A stretch of DNA of 64,000 bases from Psychrobacter arenosus (GTDB lineage: Bacteria > Pseudomonadota > Gammaproteobacteria > Pseudomonadales > Moraxellaceae), in the NCBI RefSeq assembly GCF_904848165.1, contig NZ_LR884459.1, positions 1,488,001-1,552,000 on the forward strand. The letters run 5' to 3'. A program made the translations under genes and the position numbers. This document shows, one piece after another, positions 10,388 to 21,117 of this stretch (position 1 is the stretch's first letter; each line of letters starts with the position of its first letter). The notes beneath the pieces are model-generated. The model searched no databases and was not told the origin of the DNA. It worked only from the letters and a program-made list of their open reading frames with translations.

Positions 10388-10583
10388 AAGCGGCTACTTC
10401 TTTAGTAATTAATAGGCGTGTAGTTGGTTCGATTTAAAACCAATACAGGGCGACTGGGAGAAATTTTTTGCAGCCTTTGAAAGCCATATGCATACAACCA
10501 GCCATAAAAATTTTTACCAGTTGCATGACCTATGCTGATTCGAATTCATTTAAACCTGTCTAGGGGGTAAAAACGTGAATACA

Positions 10584-10627
10584 TCATACTGACCCTCCCC
10601 CTAACCCCCTCCCTACGAGGGAGGGGG
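10584..10627. repeat. C/G-rich palindromic repeat between liuD and mvaB
   Basis: A perfect 9-bp inverted repeat (CCCCCTCCC at 10605-10613, GGGAGGGGG at 10619-10627, loop TACGA) is preceded by a second CCCTCCCCCTAA unit. It starts 11 bp after the liuD stop codon. It looks like a dispersed REP-type element and could fold in the mRNA. There is no T-run, so it is not a standard terminator. Confidence 0.6.
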
Positions 10628-10637
10628 AATATTTTTG

Positions 10638-12737
10638 CTATTCATCAGTATCAAGACGCAGTAATTCATCACCATCTGCTACCAAATCGCCTGGGGCAAA
10701 TAATAGCTCAGCCACGACACCATCAGCGGGCGCATTAATCGTATGCTCAATCTTCATCGCTTCGATTACTGCTAAGGCTTGGCCTTTTTTCACCTTATCA
10801 CCAGCAGCAACTCTAAAGGCGACGACCTGACCAGGCATAGGCAATTTTAAACTGCCTACCGCTTCGCTCTCTTCACCCACATGCGCCATGATATCAATTA
10901 GGGTGATTTGATTACTGCCGTTTTCGGTAAAGACATGCACGACTTCATTAGTCACCCAACTTTGTGCAGGGACACGCTGACCGTCTACCCATAAGGTATG
11001 CGTTTCTGCATCCGTACTGGTGTAGTCGATTTGTCCTGAAAAGATGACATTAGCGCTATCAAGTTGCTGCTGCTCAGTCTGTAAATCAGCGTCATTGCCA
11101 ACCGTCACTGGTTGCAGCGACAATTTAAAGCCACTGTGCGTTTGATTGCCTTGCCACTCTGCCACCGTCGCAATATAGCGTTGGTCGGCATACTGTAGCG
11201 TGAAAGTACGCTCATAAGCACTGTAAGCGCGCCAGCCATTTAACTGGGCAAAGGGGTCAGCGCTAGTAGTAGCTTGACTTGTTTGTTCTTGGGTCAGTTT
11301 ATTGATAATGGCCACTGCGGCTAGCGTCGATAGCTCAAGCGGTTGCTGATCGAATAAAACGTCTTTCTCACGCTCAATTAACGCGGTATCTAGGTTCGCC
11401 TGACTGAAAGAATCCGTGGCTAAAATATGGCGTAAGAAAGCGACGTTATTTGGCAAGCCCACAATGCGGGTCTGTGCTAAAGCTTGGTCGAGTTTGGCCA
11501 GCGCTTGCTCACGGGTAGGCGCATGGACAATCAATTTAGCAATCATCGAATCATAGAAAGGACTGATAACATCGCCTTCGTTGATACCGTCATCAATACG
11601 CACACCATCGATGCTAAAGCTACTGTGCTCAGGCTTGCGATAGGTAAATAAGGTGCCGGTCGCGGGTAAAAAATCATTGTCTGGGTTTTCGGCACAAATG
11701 CGGGCTTCGATGGCATGACCATTAATCACCAACTCATCTTGTGACTTCGGTAATGGCGCGCCAGCAGCAACGGCTAATTGCCACTCGACCAAATCTACTC
11801 CGGTAATCGCTTCGGAAACTGGGTGCTCAACTTGCAAGCGCGTGTTCATCTCCATGAAATAGAAGCTCATTTCGGTATTGCCAGCGCTATCTGGACGCTG
11901 CTCGACGATAAACTCAACGGTACCGGCACCCACATAGTTGACAGCGCGCGCAGCATTAATCGCCGCCGTACCCATCGCTTCCCGCATTGCTTCATCCACT
12001 GCCGGAGCTGGGGCTTCTTCTAAAACTTTTTGGTGGCGACGCTGCACCGAGCAATCGCGCTCAAACAGATGCACATAGTTACCTTGATGGTCACCAAACA
12101 CCTGAATTTCAATATGGCGTGGATTTAAAGCATACTTTTCTATTAATACCGCATCGTTGCCGAAACTGGTGATGGCTTCGCGGCGGCAAGAGTCGAGCAA
12201 GTCGATAAATTCTTCACTGCGCTCCACCAAACGCATGCCTTTACCACCACCGCCCGAGCTGGCTTTAATTAATAAAGGATAGCCAATCTTATCGGCTTCG
12301 CTATGGAGAAACTCTGGGTCTTGATTATCGCCATGATAGCCGGGAATCAACGGTACACCTGCTGACTCCATTAATTGTTTGGACTCAGACTTGAGTCCCA
12401 TCGCAGTAATGGCTGACGCTGATGGACCAATAAACACTATACCGGCATCAGCACATGCCTGCGCGAAGCCTGCGTTTTCACTAAGAAATCCGTAACCAGG
12501 GTGGATAGCTTGCGCGCCGGCTTGCTTGGCAATAGCGATAATCTCATCGCCTTTGAGATAGCTGTCCTTTGGCGCAGACCCGCCTAAATAGTAGGCTTCG
12601 TCGCAGACGCTCACATGCTTAGCATAACGGTCAGCATCCGAATACACAGCAACAGTGCGCACGCCCAGACGTTTGGCAGTAGCCGCTACTCGGCAAGCAA
12701 TCTCGCCACGATTCGCAATTAAGATTTTAGAAAACAT
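10638..12737 (-). CDS. liuD: Methylcrotonoyl-CoA carboxylase, biotin-containing alpha subunit
   Basis: The alpha subunit carries biotin carboxylase and biotin carrier domains and, with LiuB, carboxylates 3-methylcrotonyl-CoA to 3-methylglutaconyl-CoA. The 699-residue protein starts MFSKILIANRGEIACRV and has the ATP-grasp lid SSGGGGKGMRLV near residue 160. The carboxylase core motifs FIEMNTRLQVEHPVSE-like follow, here FMEMNTRLQVEHPV. The C-terminal biotinyl domain has EAMKIEH with the target lysine at residue 662. The linker at about 480-600 is variable, as expected for the subunit-contact domain. Its biotin should be supplied by the BirA encoded at 6.3 kb. Confidence 0.95.
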   Translation of the reverse strand: MFSKILIANRGEIACRVAATAKRLGVRTVAVYSDADRYAKHVSVCDEAYYLGGSAPKDSYLKGDEIIAIAKQAGAQAIHPGYGFLSENAGFAQACADAGIVFIGPSASAITAMGLKSESKQLMESAGVPLIPGYHGDNQDPEFLHSEADKIGYPLLIKASSGGGGKGMRLVERSEEFIDLLDSCRREAITSFGNDAVLIEKYALNPRHIEIQVFGDHQGNYVHLFERDCSVQRRHQKVLEEAPAPAVDEAMREAMGTAAINAARAVNYVGAGTVEFIVEQRPDSAGNTEMSFYFMEMNTRLQVEHPVSEAITGVDLVEWQLAVAAGAPLPKSQDELVINGHAIEARICAENPDNDFLPATGTLFTYRKPEHSSFSIDGVRIDDGINEGDVISPFYDSMIAKLIVHAPTREQALAKLDQALAQTRIVGLPNNVAFLRHILATDSFSQANLDTALIEREKDVLFDQQPLELSTLAAVAIINKLTQEQTSQATTSADPFAQLNGWRAYSAYERTFTLQYADQRYIATVAEWQGNQTHSGFKLSLQPVTVGNDADLQTEQQQLDSANVIFSGQIDYTSTDAETHTLWVDGQRVPAQSWVTNEVVHVFTENGSNQITLIDIMAHVGEESEAVGSLKLPMPGQVVAFRVAAGDKVKKGQALAVIEAMKIEHTINAPADGVVAELLFAPGDLVADGDELLRLDTDE

Positions 12738-12864
12738 AACGGTCCTTGTTTAAGCTTGGTTAGCGGCCTGATTACTTGGCTTATGATTAGCCTGGTTTTT
12801 GGCGCTATTACTAATATTTTTGTAATGTGCTGAAGGTCTTGCAAATCATTATTTAGACTTTAAT

Positions 12865-13686
12865 TTATTCAGACTTTAATTTGGGTAACCACGAGGGCGA
12901 ACGCTTCTGTAAGAACGATTGCACGCCTTCGCGACCCTCATCGGAAGCTCTGATATCCGCAATACCTGCAACTGTCTCATCGATTAAAGCTTGGTCGATC
13001 TCTTGACCGGCTACGCGCTGAATCAGTTGTTTGCAGACTCTGACGGCATTGGGGCTGGTGCGCTGCCATTTGCTACATAGTCTCTCGATAGTATCGTCCA
13101 GCTCTTCTTCGCTGACCCGCTCATGAATGAGGCCAATACGGCGCGCTTCTTTGGCATCAAAAACTTCTGCGGTTAAGAAATAACGGTGTGCCGCGCGCTC
13201 CCCCATCGCTTTAATGACATAGGGGCTGATAGTGGCTGGGGCTAGCCCTAAGCGCACTTCGCTCAGGCAAAAGCTCGCGGATTTCACCGCAATAGCGACA
13301 TCACAGGCAGCAATAAGACCGATACCACCCGCATAGACATCGCCTTGAATCGCAGCTACGGTTGGTTTCGGACATTCATAAATCGTCTTGAGCATCTGTG
13401 CTAATTTCGCCGCATCGGCTAGGTTTTCTTCACGGCTATAATCTGCCATAGCCCGCATCCAGCCTAAATCGGCACCGGCACAAAAAGCTTTACCGCGAGC
13501 GGCTAAGACAATCGCGCGAACCTCAGCGTCTTGCCCTAACGTGCTAAAAGCGCGGTCCAATTCGGCAATAACTTCGTCGTTAAAAGCATTGCGTTTTTCA
13601 GGACGGTTTAGCGTCACCGTCGCGATTAAATCGACGACTTTAATTTCTAATGTCGTAAAATCTGTAAAGTCGCTCACATTGCTCAT
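12865..13686 (-). CDS. liuC: Methylglutaconyl-CoA hydratase
   Basis: An enoyl-CoA hydratase/isomerase-family protein of 273 residues. In this context it hydrates 3-methylglutaconyl-CoA to HMG-CoA. Visible family features are the N-terminal VTLNRPEKRNAFN, the oxyanion-hole segment GKAFCAGADLGWMRAM, and KPTVAAIQGDVYAGGIGLIAACDVAIA. The function comes mainly from its position between the two methylcrotonyl-CoA carboxylase subunit genes liuB and liuD. Sequence alone would also allow a general crotonase. The gap to liuB is 49 bp, consistent with cotranscription. Confidence 0.9.
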   Translation of the reverse strand: MSNVSDFTDFTTLEIKVVDLIATVTLNRPEKRNAFNDEVIAELDRAFSTLGQDAEVRAIVLAARGKAFCAGADLGWMRAMADYSREENLADAAKLAQMLKTIYECPKPTVAAIQGDVYAGGIGLIAACDVAIAVKSASFCLSEVRLGLAPATISPYVIKAMGERAAHRYFLTAEVFDAKEARRIGLIHERVSEEELDDTIERLCSKWQRTSPNAVRVCKQLIQRVAGQEIDQALIDETVAGIADIRASDEGREGVQSFLQKRSPSWLPKLKSE

Positions 13687-13735
13687 AGTAGTCTCGTTAT
13701 TTTAGTTATCAATTTATAGTGTCCGTTATAAAGAC

Positions 13736-15346
13736 CTACATTCTAAAGACCCCAAATTTGGTCTCTTCAATCGGTGCATTATAAGCAGCGCTCAGGCCAA
13801 GCGCTAAAACTTGGCGAGTATCGGCAGGATCAATCACCCCATCATCCCACAATCTAGCCGTCGCATAATAAGGGTGACCTTGCTGCTCGTATTGCTCACG
13901 AATAGGCGCTTTGAAGGCTTCTTCATCTTCCGCGCTCCAAGCTTCGCCTTTGCGCTCGAAGTTATCGCGTTTAACGGTGGCTAATACCGAGGAGGCTTGC
14001 TCGCCGCCCATGACTGAGATGCGCGCATTCGGCCACATCCATAAGAACCTTGGGCTGTAAGCTCGGCCACACATACCATAGTTACCCGCACCAAACGAAC
14101 CACCGACGATAACGGTAAACTTCGGCACACTAGCATTCGCTACAGCCATCACCATCTTGGCGCCATGACGGGCAATCCCTTCGTTTTCATATTTACGACC
14201 GACCATAAAGCCAGTGATATTTTGTAGGAACACTAGCGGAATTTTGCGCTTACAGCACAGCTCAATAAAGTGTGTGGCTTTTTGCGCAGACTCACTAAAG
14301 AGGATACCGTTATTGGCAATAATACCGACCTTCATGCCCTCGATATGCGCAAAGCCGCAAATAAGTGTCGTGGCAAAGCGCGCTTTAAATTCATCAAACT
14401 CGCTAGCATCAACGATACGCGCGATAATTTCACGAATATCAAAAGGTTTGCGCGTGTCCGTTGGAATCACACCGTACAATTCTTTGGCGGCATATTTAGG
14501 CGGACGCGGTGCGATTTGATTCGGAATAACTTTTGGGTCACGGTTTAAATTACCTACGATATCGCGCGCTAAAGACAGTGCATGGGTATCATCTTGCGCG
14601 AGGTAATCGACCACCCCAGATAAGCGGGTGTGCACATCGCCACCGCCTAAATCTTCGGCGCTAACCTCTTCACCAGTCGCGGCTTTTACTAGCGGCGGCC
14701 CCCCTAAAAAGATAGTGCCTTGGTCTTTGACAATAATAGACTCATCACTCATCGCAGGCACATAAGCCCCACCGGCAGTACAGCTGCCCATGACGACGGC
14801 GATTTGTGGAATACCAGCGGCACTAAGGTTGGCTTGGTTAAAGAAGATGCGGCCAAAGTGTTCTTTATCCGGGAAGACATCGTCTTGGCTGGGCAGATAG
14901 GCGCCGCCTGAATCAACTAGGTAAATACAAGGCAAATGGTTTTCGCGGGCTATTTCTTGTGCGCGCAGATGCTTTTTGACCGTCATAGGGAAGTAAGTAC
15001 CGCCCTTTACTGTGGCGTCGTTACAGACAATCATGCACTCCACGCCATTAATGCGGCCGATACCTGCAATCACACCGGCAGCCGGCACATCGGTACCGTA
15101 CATATCATGAGCCGCCATCGGCGCCACCTCTAAAAATGGCGTGCCTGGATCGAGCAATTGCTCAACCCGCGCTCGCGGTAGCAACTTGCCACGCGCCACA
15201 TGCTTAGCACGTGCCCGCTCGGAGCCGCCTTGGGTGACTTTCTTTAAGTGGGCATGTAAGTCGTCTACTACCGCCTGCATCGCCGCGGTATTCTCTGCAA
15301 ACTCTTTAGAGTTTGGACTTAGCTTACTGGTAATAATTGCGCTCAT
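13736..15346 (-). CDS. liuB: Methylcrotonoyl-CoA carboxylase, carboxyltransferase beta subunit
   Basis: LiuB transfers the carboxyl group from the LiuD biotin to 3-methylcrotonyl-CoA. The 536-residue protein has the two crotonase-like halves of acyl-CoA carboxyltransferases. The first contains [17 protein letters not shown] near residue 190. The second contains [26 protein letters not shown] and [13 protein letters not shown] near residues 420-455. The [13 protein letters not shown] form is characteristic of methylcrotonyl-CoA rather than propionyl-CoA carboxylases. It is the first of the strictly liu-type genes downstream of the two synthetases. Confidence 0.94.
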   Translation of the reverse strand: MSAIITSKLSPNSKEFAENTAAMQAVVDDLHAHLKKVTQGGSERARAKHVARGKLLPRARVEQLLDPGTPFLEVAPMAAHDMYGTDVPAAGVIAGIGRINGVECMIVCNDATVKGGTYFPMTVKKHLRAQEIARENHLPCIYLVDSGGAYLPSQDDVFPDKEHFGRIFFNQANLSAAGIPQIAVVMGSCTAGGAYVPAMSDESIIVKDQGTIFLGGPPLVKAATGEEVSAEDLGGGDVHTRLSGVVDYLAQDDTHALSLARDIVGNLNRDPKVIPNQIAPRPPKYAAKELYGVIPTDTRKPFDIREIIARIVDASEFDEFKARFATTLICGFAHIEGMKVGIIANNGILFSESAQKATHFIELCCKRKIPLVFLQNITGFMVGRKYENEGIARHGAKMVMAVANASVPKFTVIVGGSFGAGNYGMCGRAYSPRFLWMWPNARISVMGGEQASSVLATVKRDNFERKGEAWSAEDEEAFKAPIREQYEQQGHPYYATARLWDDGVIDPADTRQVLALGLSAAYNAPIEETKFGVFRM

Positions 15347-15535
15347 GACATCCCTTTTCTGATTATGCTGACGTATCTATTAATTAGGATTTAGCGTCTA
15401 TATTTTGCAAGACGTCTTATCGACCCTATTTTATAACGCTGATTACTCTAACTTTTTTAAAAAAACTGGATTTACTCTAACTGCTTTAGCTAGTAACTTT
15501 CTTTAGCAACTACTGCTATTTAACTAAGAACAGTT

Positions 15536-17305
15536 CTAAGCAATACCCAATTCTTCTTTCATAATATCTACTATCTTATATTTCTGAATTTTACCGGTGA
15601 TAGTCATCGGGTATGCTTCGACAAAGCGGAAATACGTGGGTACTTTATAGCGAGCAATATGAGCAAGACAGAACGCTTTCACTTCCTCTTCGCTTAACGT
15701 AACGCCTTTTTTAGGAATAATCCAAGCCGCTAATACTTCACCGTAATGATCATCCGGGATACCGACCACCTGCACATCGCTGATATCAGGATGGCGGTAT
15801 AAATAATTTTCAATCTCAACCGGATAGATGTTTTCGCCACCACGAATGACCATATCTTTACTGCGACCTACCACGGTCAGATAGCCTTCTTCGTCCATCT
15901 TCGCCAAATCGCCGGTATGCATCCAACCGTCTTGAATAGCCTCGCGAGTCTTAAAGCGACTGCCCCAATAGCCTTTCATCACGCAATAGCCGTGCGTGAG
16001 CACTTCACCGGTCTCGCCAATAGGAACGACCTCACCGGTCTCAGTATCGACAATTTTAATTTCGGTATTGGGCAGCGCCATACCGACGGTCGTTACGCGC
16101 TTTTCCACTGGCGTATGGCTGTTGGTCTGACAGGATGCAGGACTGGTCTCGGTCATACCATAAGCGATTGTAACCCCACTCATATGCATCTTATCAATGA
16201 CCTGGCGCATCACTTCAATAGGACAGCTGGAGCCGCCCATAATCCCGGTACGCAAACTGGATAAGTCAAAATTCTCAAACTCAGGATGGGCAAGAATGGC
16301 GATAAACATCGTCGGCACGCCTAGCAGGCCAGTACACTTTTCCTTTTCTACGGTTTGGAGTACCGCTAAAGGATCAAAGCTAGGGCTCGGATAGACGACA
16401 CAGGCGCCATGAGTAATCACCCCTAAGTTACCGGCTACCATGCCAAAACAATGGTATAACGGTAAGGGCACGCACAGTCGATCTTCTTTCGTAAGGCCCA
16501 TCGCCTCACCTAAGAAATAACCATTATTCAAGATATTATGATGCGTTAAAGTCGCGCCTTTTGGCGTCCCCGTCGTGCCACTGGTGAACTGCACGTTAAT
16601 CGCATCGGTATGCTTAAGCGACGCTTGGCGTTCGGCAACCCGCGGATCATTGGCATCGCCTTCTGCCAGCCAAGCCGAAAACCTTTGCATAAAGTTATAG
16701 TCTTGCTCGGCATCGTTATCTGTTTGCTCACTAGACTCAGGCTCATCAATCCAAATGATGCGCTCAACAGTCGGAATCTCTACTAAATTAAGTTCGTTAT
16801 AGTCTTTATGGTAAATTTCAGGACAGACTTCTTGGATAATTTGCCCATAGTCGCTGGATTTAAAATGGCGCATAAGTACTAGCACGGAGCAGCCGAGTTT
16901 ATTCAGCGCATATTGCAGCTCAAAACTGCGGTAAGCCGGATTGATATTGACTAGGATTACGCCGATTTTGGCCGTGGCAAGTTGCACCAACAGCCATTCA
17001 GCATTGTTATGCGACCAAATACCAACTCTATCGCCAACTTCTAACCCCATCTCAATCATAGCGCTAGCCAGCTGATTAACCTTTTGTTGTAGCTGCTGAT
17101 AATTCCAACGGATACCTTGATGACAAGACACCACAGCTTCACGCTTTGGGTATTTGGCTACCACGCTATCAAAGAAATCGCCAATAGTGGTCTCAATAAG
17201 TGGCACTACCGGCCCTTTATCATGGCTCATTTTTAAGGGCGCATTCGCTGACTTAGCGCGCATTTCAAGCGTATTTAAACCATCGATAGTGAGAATTTCC
17301 GACAT
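15536..17305 (-). CDS. Acyl-CoA synthetase (AMP-binding), copy A
   Basis: An ATP-dependent acyl-CoA ligase of the ANL superfamily, probably activating a short or branched fatty acid for the liu pathway. It has the P-loop [18 protein letters not shown], the adenylate motif YGMTETSP, the hinge motif WMHTGDLA, and the C-terminal [14 protein letters not shown] with TGKIQKYKI holding the catalytic lysine. The ATG at 17305 has AAGGA six bases upstream, so it is preferred over the GTG five codons earlier; this gives 589 residues. It is very similar along its whole length to the neighbour at 17440-19188, which indicates a tandem duplication. The exact substrate is unknown. Confidence 0.88.
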   Translation of the reverse strand: MSEILTIDGLNTLEMRAKSANAPLKMSHDKGPVVPLIETTIGDFFDSVVAKYPKREAVVSCHQGIRWNYQQLQQKVNQLASAMIEMGLEVGDRVGIWSHNNAEWLLVQLATAKIGVILVNINPAYRSFELQYALNKLGCSVLVLMRHFKSSDYGQIIQEVCPEIYHKDYNELNLVEIPTVERIIWIDEPESSEQTDNDAEQDYNFMQRFSAWLAEGDANDPRVAERQASLKHTDAINVQFTSGTTGTPKGATLTHHNILNNGYFLGEAMGLTKEDRLCVPLPLYHCFGMVAGNLGVITHGACVVYPSPSFDPLAVLQTVEKEKCTGLLGVPTMFIAILAHPEFENFDLSSLRTGIMGGSSCPIEVMRQVIDKMHMSGVTIAYGMTETSPASCQTNSHTPVEKRVTTVGMALPNTEIKIVDTETGEVVPIGETGEVLTHGYCVMKGYWGSRFKTREAIQDGWMHTGDLAKMDEEGYLTVVGRSKDMVIRGGENIYPVEIENYLYRHPDISDVQVVGIPDDHYGEVLAAWIIPKKGVTLSEEEVKAFCLAHIARYKVPTYFRFVEAYPMTITGKIQKYKIVDIMKEELGIA

Positions 17306-17439
17306 TTGGCATCCTTGCACAAGTCTGTTTTATTAATAGCTAGGCGCTTATTAAAGCCTATAAAGCGTGCTCCTAGCTGACCTAACGATGATTACTAGTC
17401 TGCCTTAGGGTAAGACAGACGCGGTTGGCCACAGGCAAG

Positions 17440-19188
17440 TTAGGCTAAGCCCAACTCTTCCTTCATGGCTTCAACAATTTTATACTTTTGAATCTTACCC
17501 GTGATAGTCATCGGATACTCTTCAACGAAACGGAAATACGTCGGCACTTTATAGTGAGCAATGTGGTCGCGACAGAATTTTTTGACTTCGTCCTCAGAGA
17601 GCGTAACGCCTTTTCTCGGGACAATCCAAGCGGCCAACACTTCCCCATAATGCGCATCAGGTACGCCAACGATTTGCACATCGCTAATATCAGGATGACG
17701 GTAGAGATAGTTTTCTATCTCAACGGGATAGATGTTTTCCCCGCCACGAATCACCATGTCTTTACTGCGGCCCACGACTTGAATATAGCCATCTTCATCC
17801 ATGGTTGCTAAATCGCCAGTATGCATCCAACCGTCTTGAATCGCTTCACGGCTTTTGAATCTGCTGCCCCAATAACCCTTCATCACCGAATAGCCTTTGG
17901 TTAATAGCTCACCGGTCTCGCCGATTGGCACCACTTCCCCGGTTTCGGTATCGACAATTTTGACTTCAAGGTTGGGTTGGACTAGACCTACGGTAGAAAC
18001 TTGTTTGTCTAAGGGCGTGTGCTTATTGGTCTGGCAAGATACCGGACTGGTTTCGGTCATCCCGTAAGCAATGGTGACTTCGCTCATGTGCATTTCATCG
18101 ATGACCCGGCGCATTACCTCAATCGGACAGCTCGAGCCGGCCATAATCCCAGTACGCAGCGTCGATAGGTCATAATTGGCAAAATCAGGATGATCCAGCT
18201 CAGCGATAAACATGGTCGGTACACCATGCAGGCCGGTACAGCGCTCTTTTTGTACGGCTTCTAACACGCTCACGGGGTCGAAACCATCGTTGGGATAAAT
18301 GATACAGCCGCCATGAGTCAAGATAGCTAGATTGCCCAACACCATGCCAAAGCAATGATATAGCGGCACAGGAATACACAGGCGATCTTCATGGGTAAGG
18401 TTCATCGCCTCGCCAATGAAATAGCCGTTATTGAGAATATTGCGGTGAGTGAGTGTCGCGCCTTTTGGCGTACCGGTCGTACCACTGGTAAATTGGACGT
18501 TAATAGCATCGGTATTTTTAAGCTGAGCCTGGCGTTCTGCAACGCGCGGATCATTGGCATCGCCTTCTGCCATCCACTCGGAAAACTTCTGCATAAAGCC
18601 AAAGTCTTCTTCCGTATCCGGCTCATCAATCCAAATGATGCGCTCGACTGTGGGAATTTCGACCAAGTCTAATTGCTTATAGTCTTTATGATAAATTTCA
18701 GGACAGAGCTCGCGGATGAGTTGGGCATAATCACTGGATTTGAAATGGCGCATTAGGACTAGCGCCGAGCAGCCCAATTTATTCAGGGCATATTGCAGCT
18801 CGAAACTGCGGTAGGCAGGGTTGATATTGACTAAAATTACGCCAACTTTCGCTGTGGCTAATTGCATCAGTAGCCACTCAGCATTATTGTGCGACCAAAT
18901 ACCGATACGATCGCCAATCTCCATGCCCATCTCTATCATGGCGCTGGCCAATTGGTTGACCTTACTTTGTAGCTCGGTATAGGTCCAACGAATACCTTGA
19001 TGGCAAACCACTAAAGCCTCACGATCTGGATGCTCAGCGACCACTGCATCGAAAAAATCGCCAATCGTTGCTTCTATTAGAGGGACTTCTGGGCCTTTAT
19101 CATGGCTCATTTTTAGGGGGGCATTGGCCGACTTCGCGCCCATATCGACGCGAGCTACTTGGCTCATAGTTATAGGTTGTACAGTCAT
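17440..19188 (-). CDS. Acyl-CoA synthetase (AMP-binding), copy B
   Basis: The 582-residue paralogue of the downstream gene, with the same ANL motifs: [58 protein letters not shown] and TGKIQKYKI. The unusual N-terminal block [15 protein letters not shown] and the next line (PLIE.TIGDFFD.VV) are shared almost unchanged between the copies. The start has AAAGGA eight bases upstream. It is the promoter-proximal gene of the cluster. Differences cluster around residues 200-220, where copy A has an extra acidic stretch, and near the acyl pocket. Either could change chain-length preference, but this is inference. Confidence 0.88.
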   Translation of the reverse strand: MTVQPITMSQVARVDMGAKSANAPLKMSHDKGPEVPLIEATIGDFFDAVVAEHPDREALVVCHQGIRWTYTELQSKVNQLASAMIEMGMEIGDRIGIWSHNNAEWLLMQLATAKVGVILVNINPAYRSFELQYALNKLGCSALVLMRHFKSSDYAQLIRELCPEIYHKDYKQLDLVEIPTVERIIWIDEPDTEEDFGFMQKFSEWMAEGDANDPRVAERQAQLKNTDAINVQFTSGTTGTPKGATLTHRNILNNGYFIGEAMNLTHEDRLCIPVPLYHCFGMVLGNLAILTHGGCIIYPNDGFDPVSVLEAVQKERCTGLHGVPTMFIAELDHPDFANYDLSTLRTGIMAGSSCPIEVMRRVIDEMHMSEVTIAYGMTETSPVSCQTNKHTPLDKQVSTVGLVQPNLEVKIVDTETGEVVPIGETGELLTKGYSVMKGYWGSRFKSREAIQDGWMHTGDLATMDEDGYIQVVGRSKDMVIRGGENIYPVEIENYLYRHPDISDVQIVGVPDAHYGEVLAAWIVPRKGVTLSEDEVKKFCRDHIAHYKVPTYFRFVEEYPMTITGKIQKYKIVEAMKEELGLA

Positions 19189-19326
19189 AACGAATCCTTT
19201 CGTTGTTTACTAGCGTCATAGCTATCCATCAGAGGTTTAAGCGGCGCATTACATAAGGCAATTTACCTTACTGTGTCCCGCTAACCTTTGCGGTTACTAT
19301 GCTCATTATCAATCTCAGATAGCCTT

Positions 19327-19356
19327 ACTATACCTGTTCAAAAATAGTTATGTCAA
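19327..19356 (-). promoter_or_regulatory. Sigma70-type promoter of the liu/acyl-CoA synthetase cluster
   Basis: Read on the minus strand, TTGACA (19351-19356) is followed after 18 bp by TATAGT (19327-19332). This lies about 140 bp upstream of the first synthetase gene and is the clearest promoter found in the window. A perfect palindrome sits eight bases upstream of the -35 box. Confidence 0.65.
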
Positions 19357-19363
19357 CAATAGT

Positions 19364-19378
19364 GATACGAATCGTATC
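19364..19378. promoter_or_regulatory. Candidate operator palindrome upstream of the liu promoter
   Basis: A 15-bp odd palindrome: GATACGA, central A, TCGTATC. It lies just upstream of the -35 box of the cluster promoter. Position and symmetry suggest a dimeric regulator of the TetR or similar type. No regulator gene is adjacent. Its position outside the -35/-10 spacer differs from what is expected for the MerR-type LiuR. Confidence 0.45.
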
Positions 19379-19561
19379 GATAAAATAAATACTTAAAATA
19401 ACGGCTTAGCAATATAGGGGTCTCCTTGCCTAAATAATTCGGGTTAGGTTTACTTAAAAAGCTAGCCTTGCTATAAAAAACTAGCTTTAATTTAGAATTA
19501 TCATCACTTTAGCATACGGCAAAAGGTTTTATACTGGTACTAACTTTAAACTAGTGGCAGC

Positions 19562-20848
19562 TTAAACTAATGGTGACTTGACCGTCACTGTAGCCGCCAC
19601 TTGACCAGCGCTATCGTGCTGTTCCATGACCAATTCATCTGCTGTTTCCGTCACGCTCTGCCAATTAGCGCAGGCATCGGGCACGCCCGTCACCATCACA
19701 GAAATCGCTTTATTTTTTAGGCGAATCATTGGCGGTTTATGGCTGTAACCCGCATGTTCATGACCTAAGATAGCATCCGCAATCGTCGCCGCCTGTGCCC
19801 GTAATGGCGCCACATAACGACAAGGTACGCCGCCAATCGACATACAATCCCCAATCGCATAGACATCGGCTTGGCTGGTCTGCAAAGTCTGCTCATCAAC
19901 GACGATACCGCTCCGACGGTCAAAGTTAATACCCGCCGATTCTGGCAATTTGGCATCGACTAATAGACCTGTACTGGCTATCACATGGTCAACCACAAAT
20001 TTTCCGCTGTTAGCTTCAGCATTGTTTGTGTCAGCACTGTTTATATCTGCAGCTTGCTGGGTTTCTAAAGGCGAATAGCTGACCTCATATTGACCATTAT
20101 CGAGTGGGGTAACGGTATCCACTTTGCAGCCACCTAAAAACTGTATCCCTTGCGAGCGAATCGCCTCACGGATACGAGTCGTCGCTTGTGTAGGCAATAA
20201 CTGCGCGAGTGGCGCATCATTCAGGTCAATTAAGGTAATCTCATGGCCGGCTTTGAGCAGGTCTTCGGCGATTTCAGTACCCACCATCCCTGCCCCAACG
20301 ATGGCAATCTTTTGTGGCCCTTGGGACAGCTCCGCCTGCAATTGCCCGAAGCGCTCGATATGGTTGACGTGCCAAACGACTTCTTCCGGTAAGCTTTTGG
20401 GAAAAGCGGGATGTGCGCCCATGGCCAATACTAGGCTGTCATAGCCGATAGTTTGTTCATTAGTGTGTGCATTGTCGCCAGTAGTATCGCCAGTTTTGCA
20501 GCCAGTAAGCATGAGCTGTTTATGAGCAGCATTAATATGGGCAACGCGGGTCTGGGTCATTAAAGTGACATTTGCAGTAGCCGCAGCATCAGCGCCGGTA
20601 GCACGAACCAAATCCGCTGGGGTTTTATTTTGGCTGATTGCCATAGTGAGCATGGGCTTATGGTAGCGGTCACCGTTATCGCTAGTGATTAGCGTGATAG
20701 CAATGTCTTTATCTTTGGCGCGTATAGCATCAATAACGCCCCACCCGGCTAGGCCCGCTCCAACAATAACGATGCCATGGTTAGCATTAGAGGAAGAAGC
20801 TAAGGGTGCTGCTGTATTGTCTGCGCTTAGACTGGTTTCGCTGTGCAT
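19562..20848 (-). CDS. Rubredoxin-NAD(+) reductase-like FAD oxidoreductase
   Basis: A 428-residue two-dinucleotide-binding flavoprotein. The FAD Rossmann motif is IVIVGAGLAGWGVIDAIR near residue 26, the NAD motif is KIAIVGAGMVGTEIAEDLLKAGHEITLID near the middle, and the second FAD motif is VYAIGDCMSIGG near residue 335. The opening and the segment RYHKPMLTMA resemble rubredoxin reductases (RubB/AlkT type), which feed electrons to rubredoxin for alkane hydroxylation. No rubredoxin or alkane monooxygenase is adjacent, so another electron acceptor is possible. A non-conserved insertion of about 20 residues rich in Asn/Ala/Asp lies near residue 265. Confidence 0.75.
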   Translation of the reverse strand: MHSETSLSADNTAAPLASSSNANHGIVIVGAGLAGWGVIDAIRAKDKDIAITLITSDNGDRYHKPMLTMAISQNKTPADLVRATGADAAATANVTLMTQTRVAHINAAHKQLMLTGCKTGDTTGDNAHTNEQTIGYDSLVLAMGAHPAFPKSLPEEVVWHVNHIERFGQLQAELSQGPQKIAIVGAGMVGTEIAEDLLKAGHEITLIDLNDAPLAQLLPTQATTRIREAIRSQGIQFLGGCKVDTVTPLDNGQYEVSYSPLETQQAADINSADTNNAEANSGKFVVDHVIASTGLLVDAKLPESAGINFDRRSGIVVDEQTLQTSQADVYAIGDCMSIGGVPCRYVAPLRAQAATIADAILGHEHAGYSHKPPMIRLKNKAISVMVTGVPDACANWQSVTETADELVMEQHDSAGQVAATVTVKSPLV

Positions 20849-21041
20849 ATAGAATCCTTGTTAATACTAAGTTTTTAATAAATAACTTACTAAGACTAGC
20901 CGCTGTAAATAGTTATAAATAGTAGATGGCTTATTGTAGCAGTTATCCTATAAAAGTAATGGCTATCAGTAAACGCCTGCACACTCACTCAATGACTGAT
21001 ACTTGTGATATAAAACCTTAAAATACTAGTCTTTACAATGC

Positions 21042-21063
21042 AAAAAGCCCCCGTAGGGACTTT
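21042..21063 (-). terminator. Terminator of the glt-type ABC operon
   Basis: On the minus strand, AAAGTCCC and GGGGCTTT pair around a TACG tetraloop, followed by TTTTTG. It lies 55 bp after the ATPase stop codon. Confidence 0.75.
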
Positions 21064-21117
21064 AAGATGGCTATTTTTATTAAGGCTAAGATATAAAAAA
21101 CGCAGCGAGCAATTAAT

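Noticed and set aside
14214..14548. Two overlapping open frames opposite liuB
   Set aside because: Antisense to a strongly conserved carboxyltransferase gene; no independent start signals.
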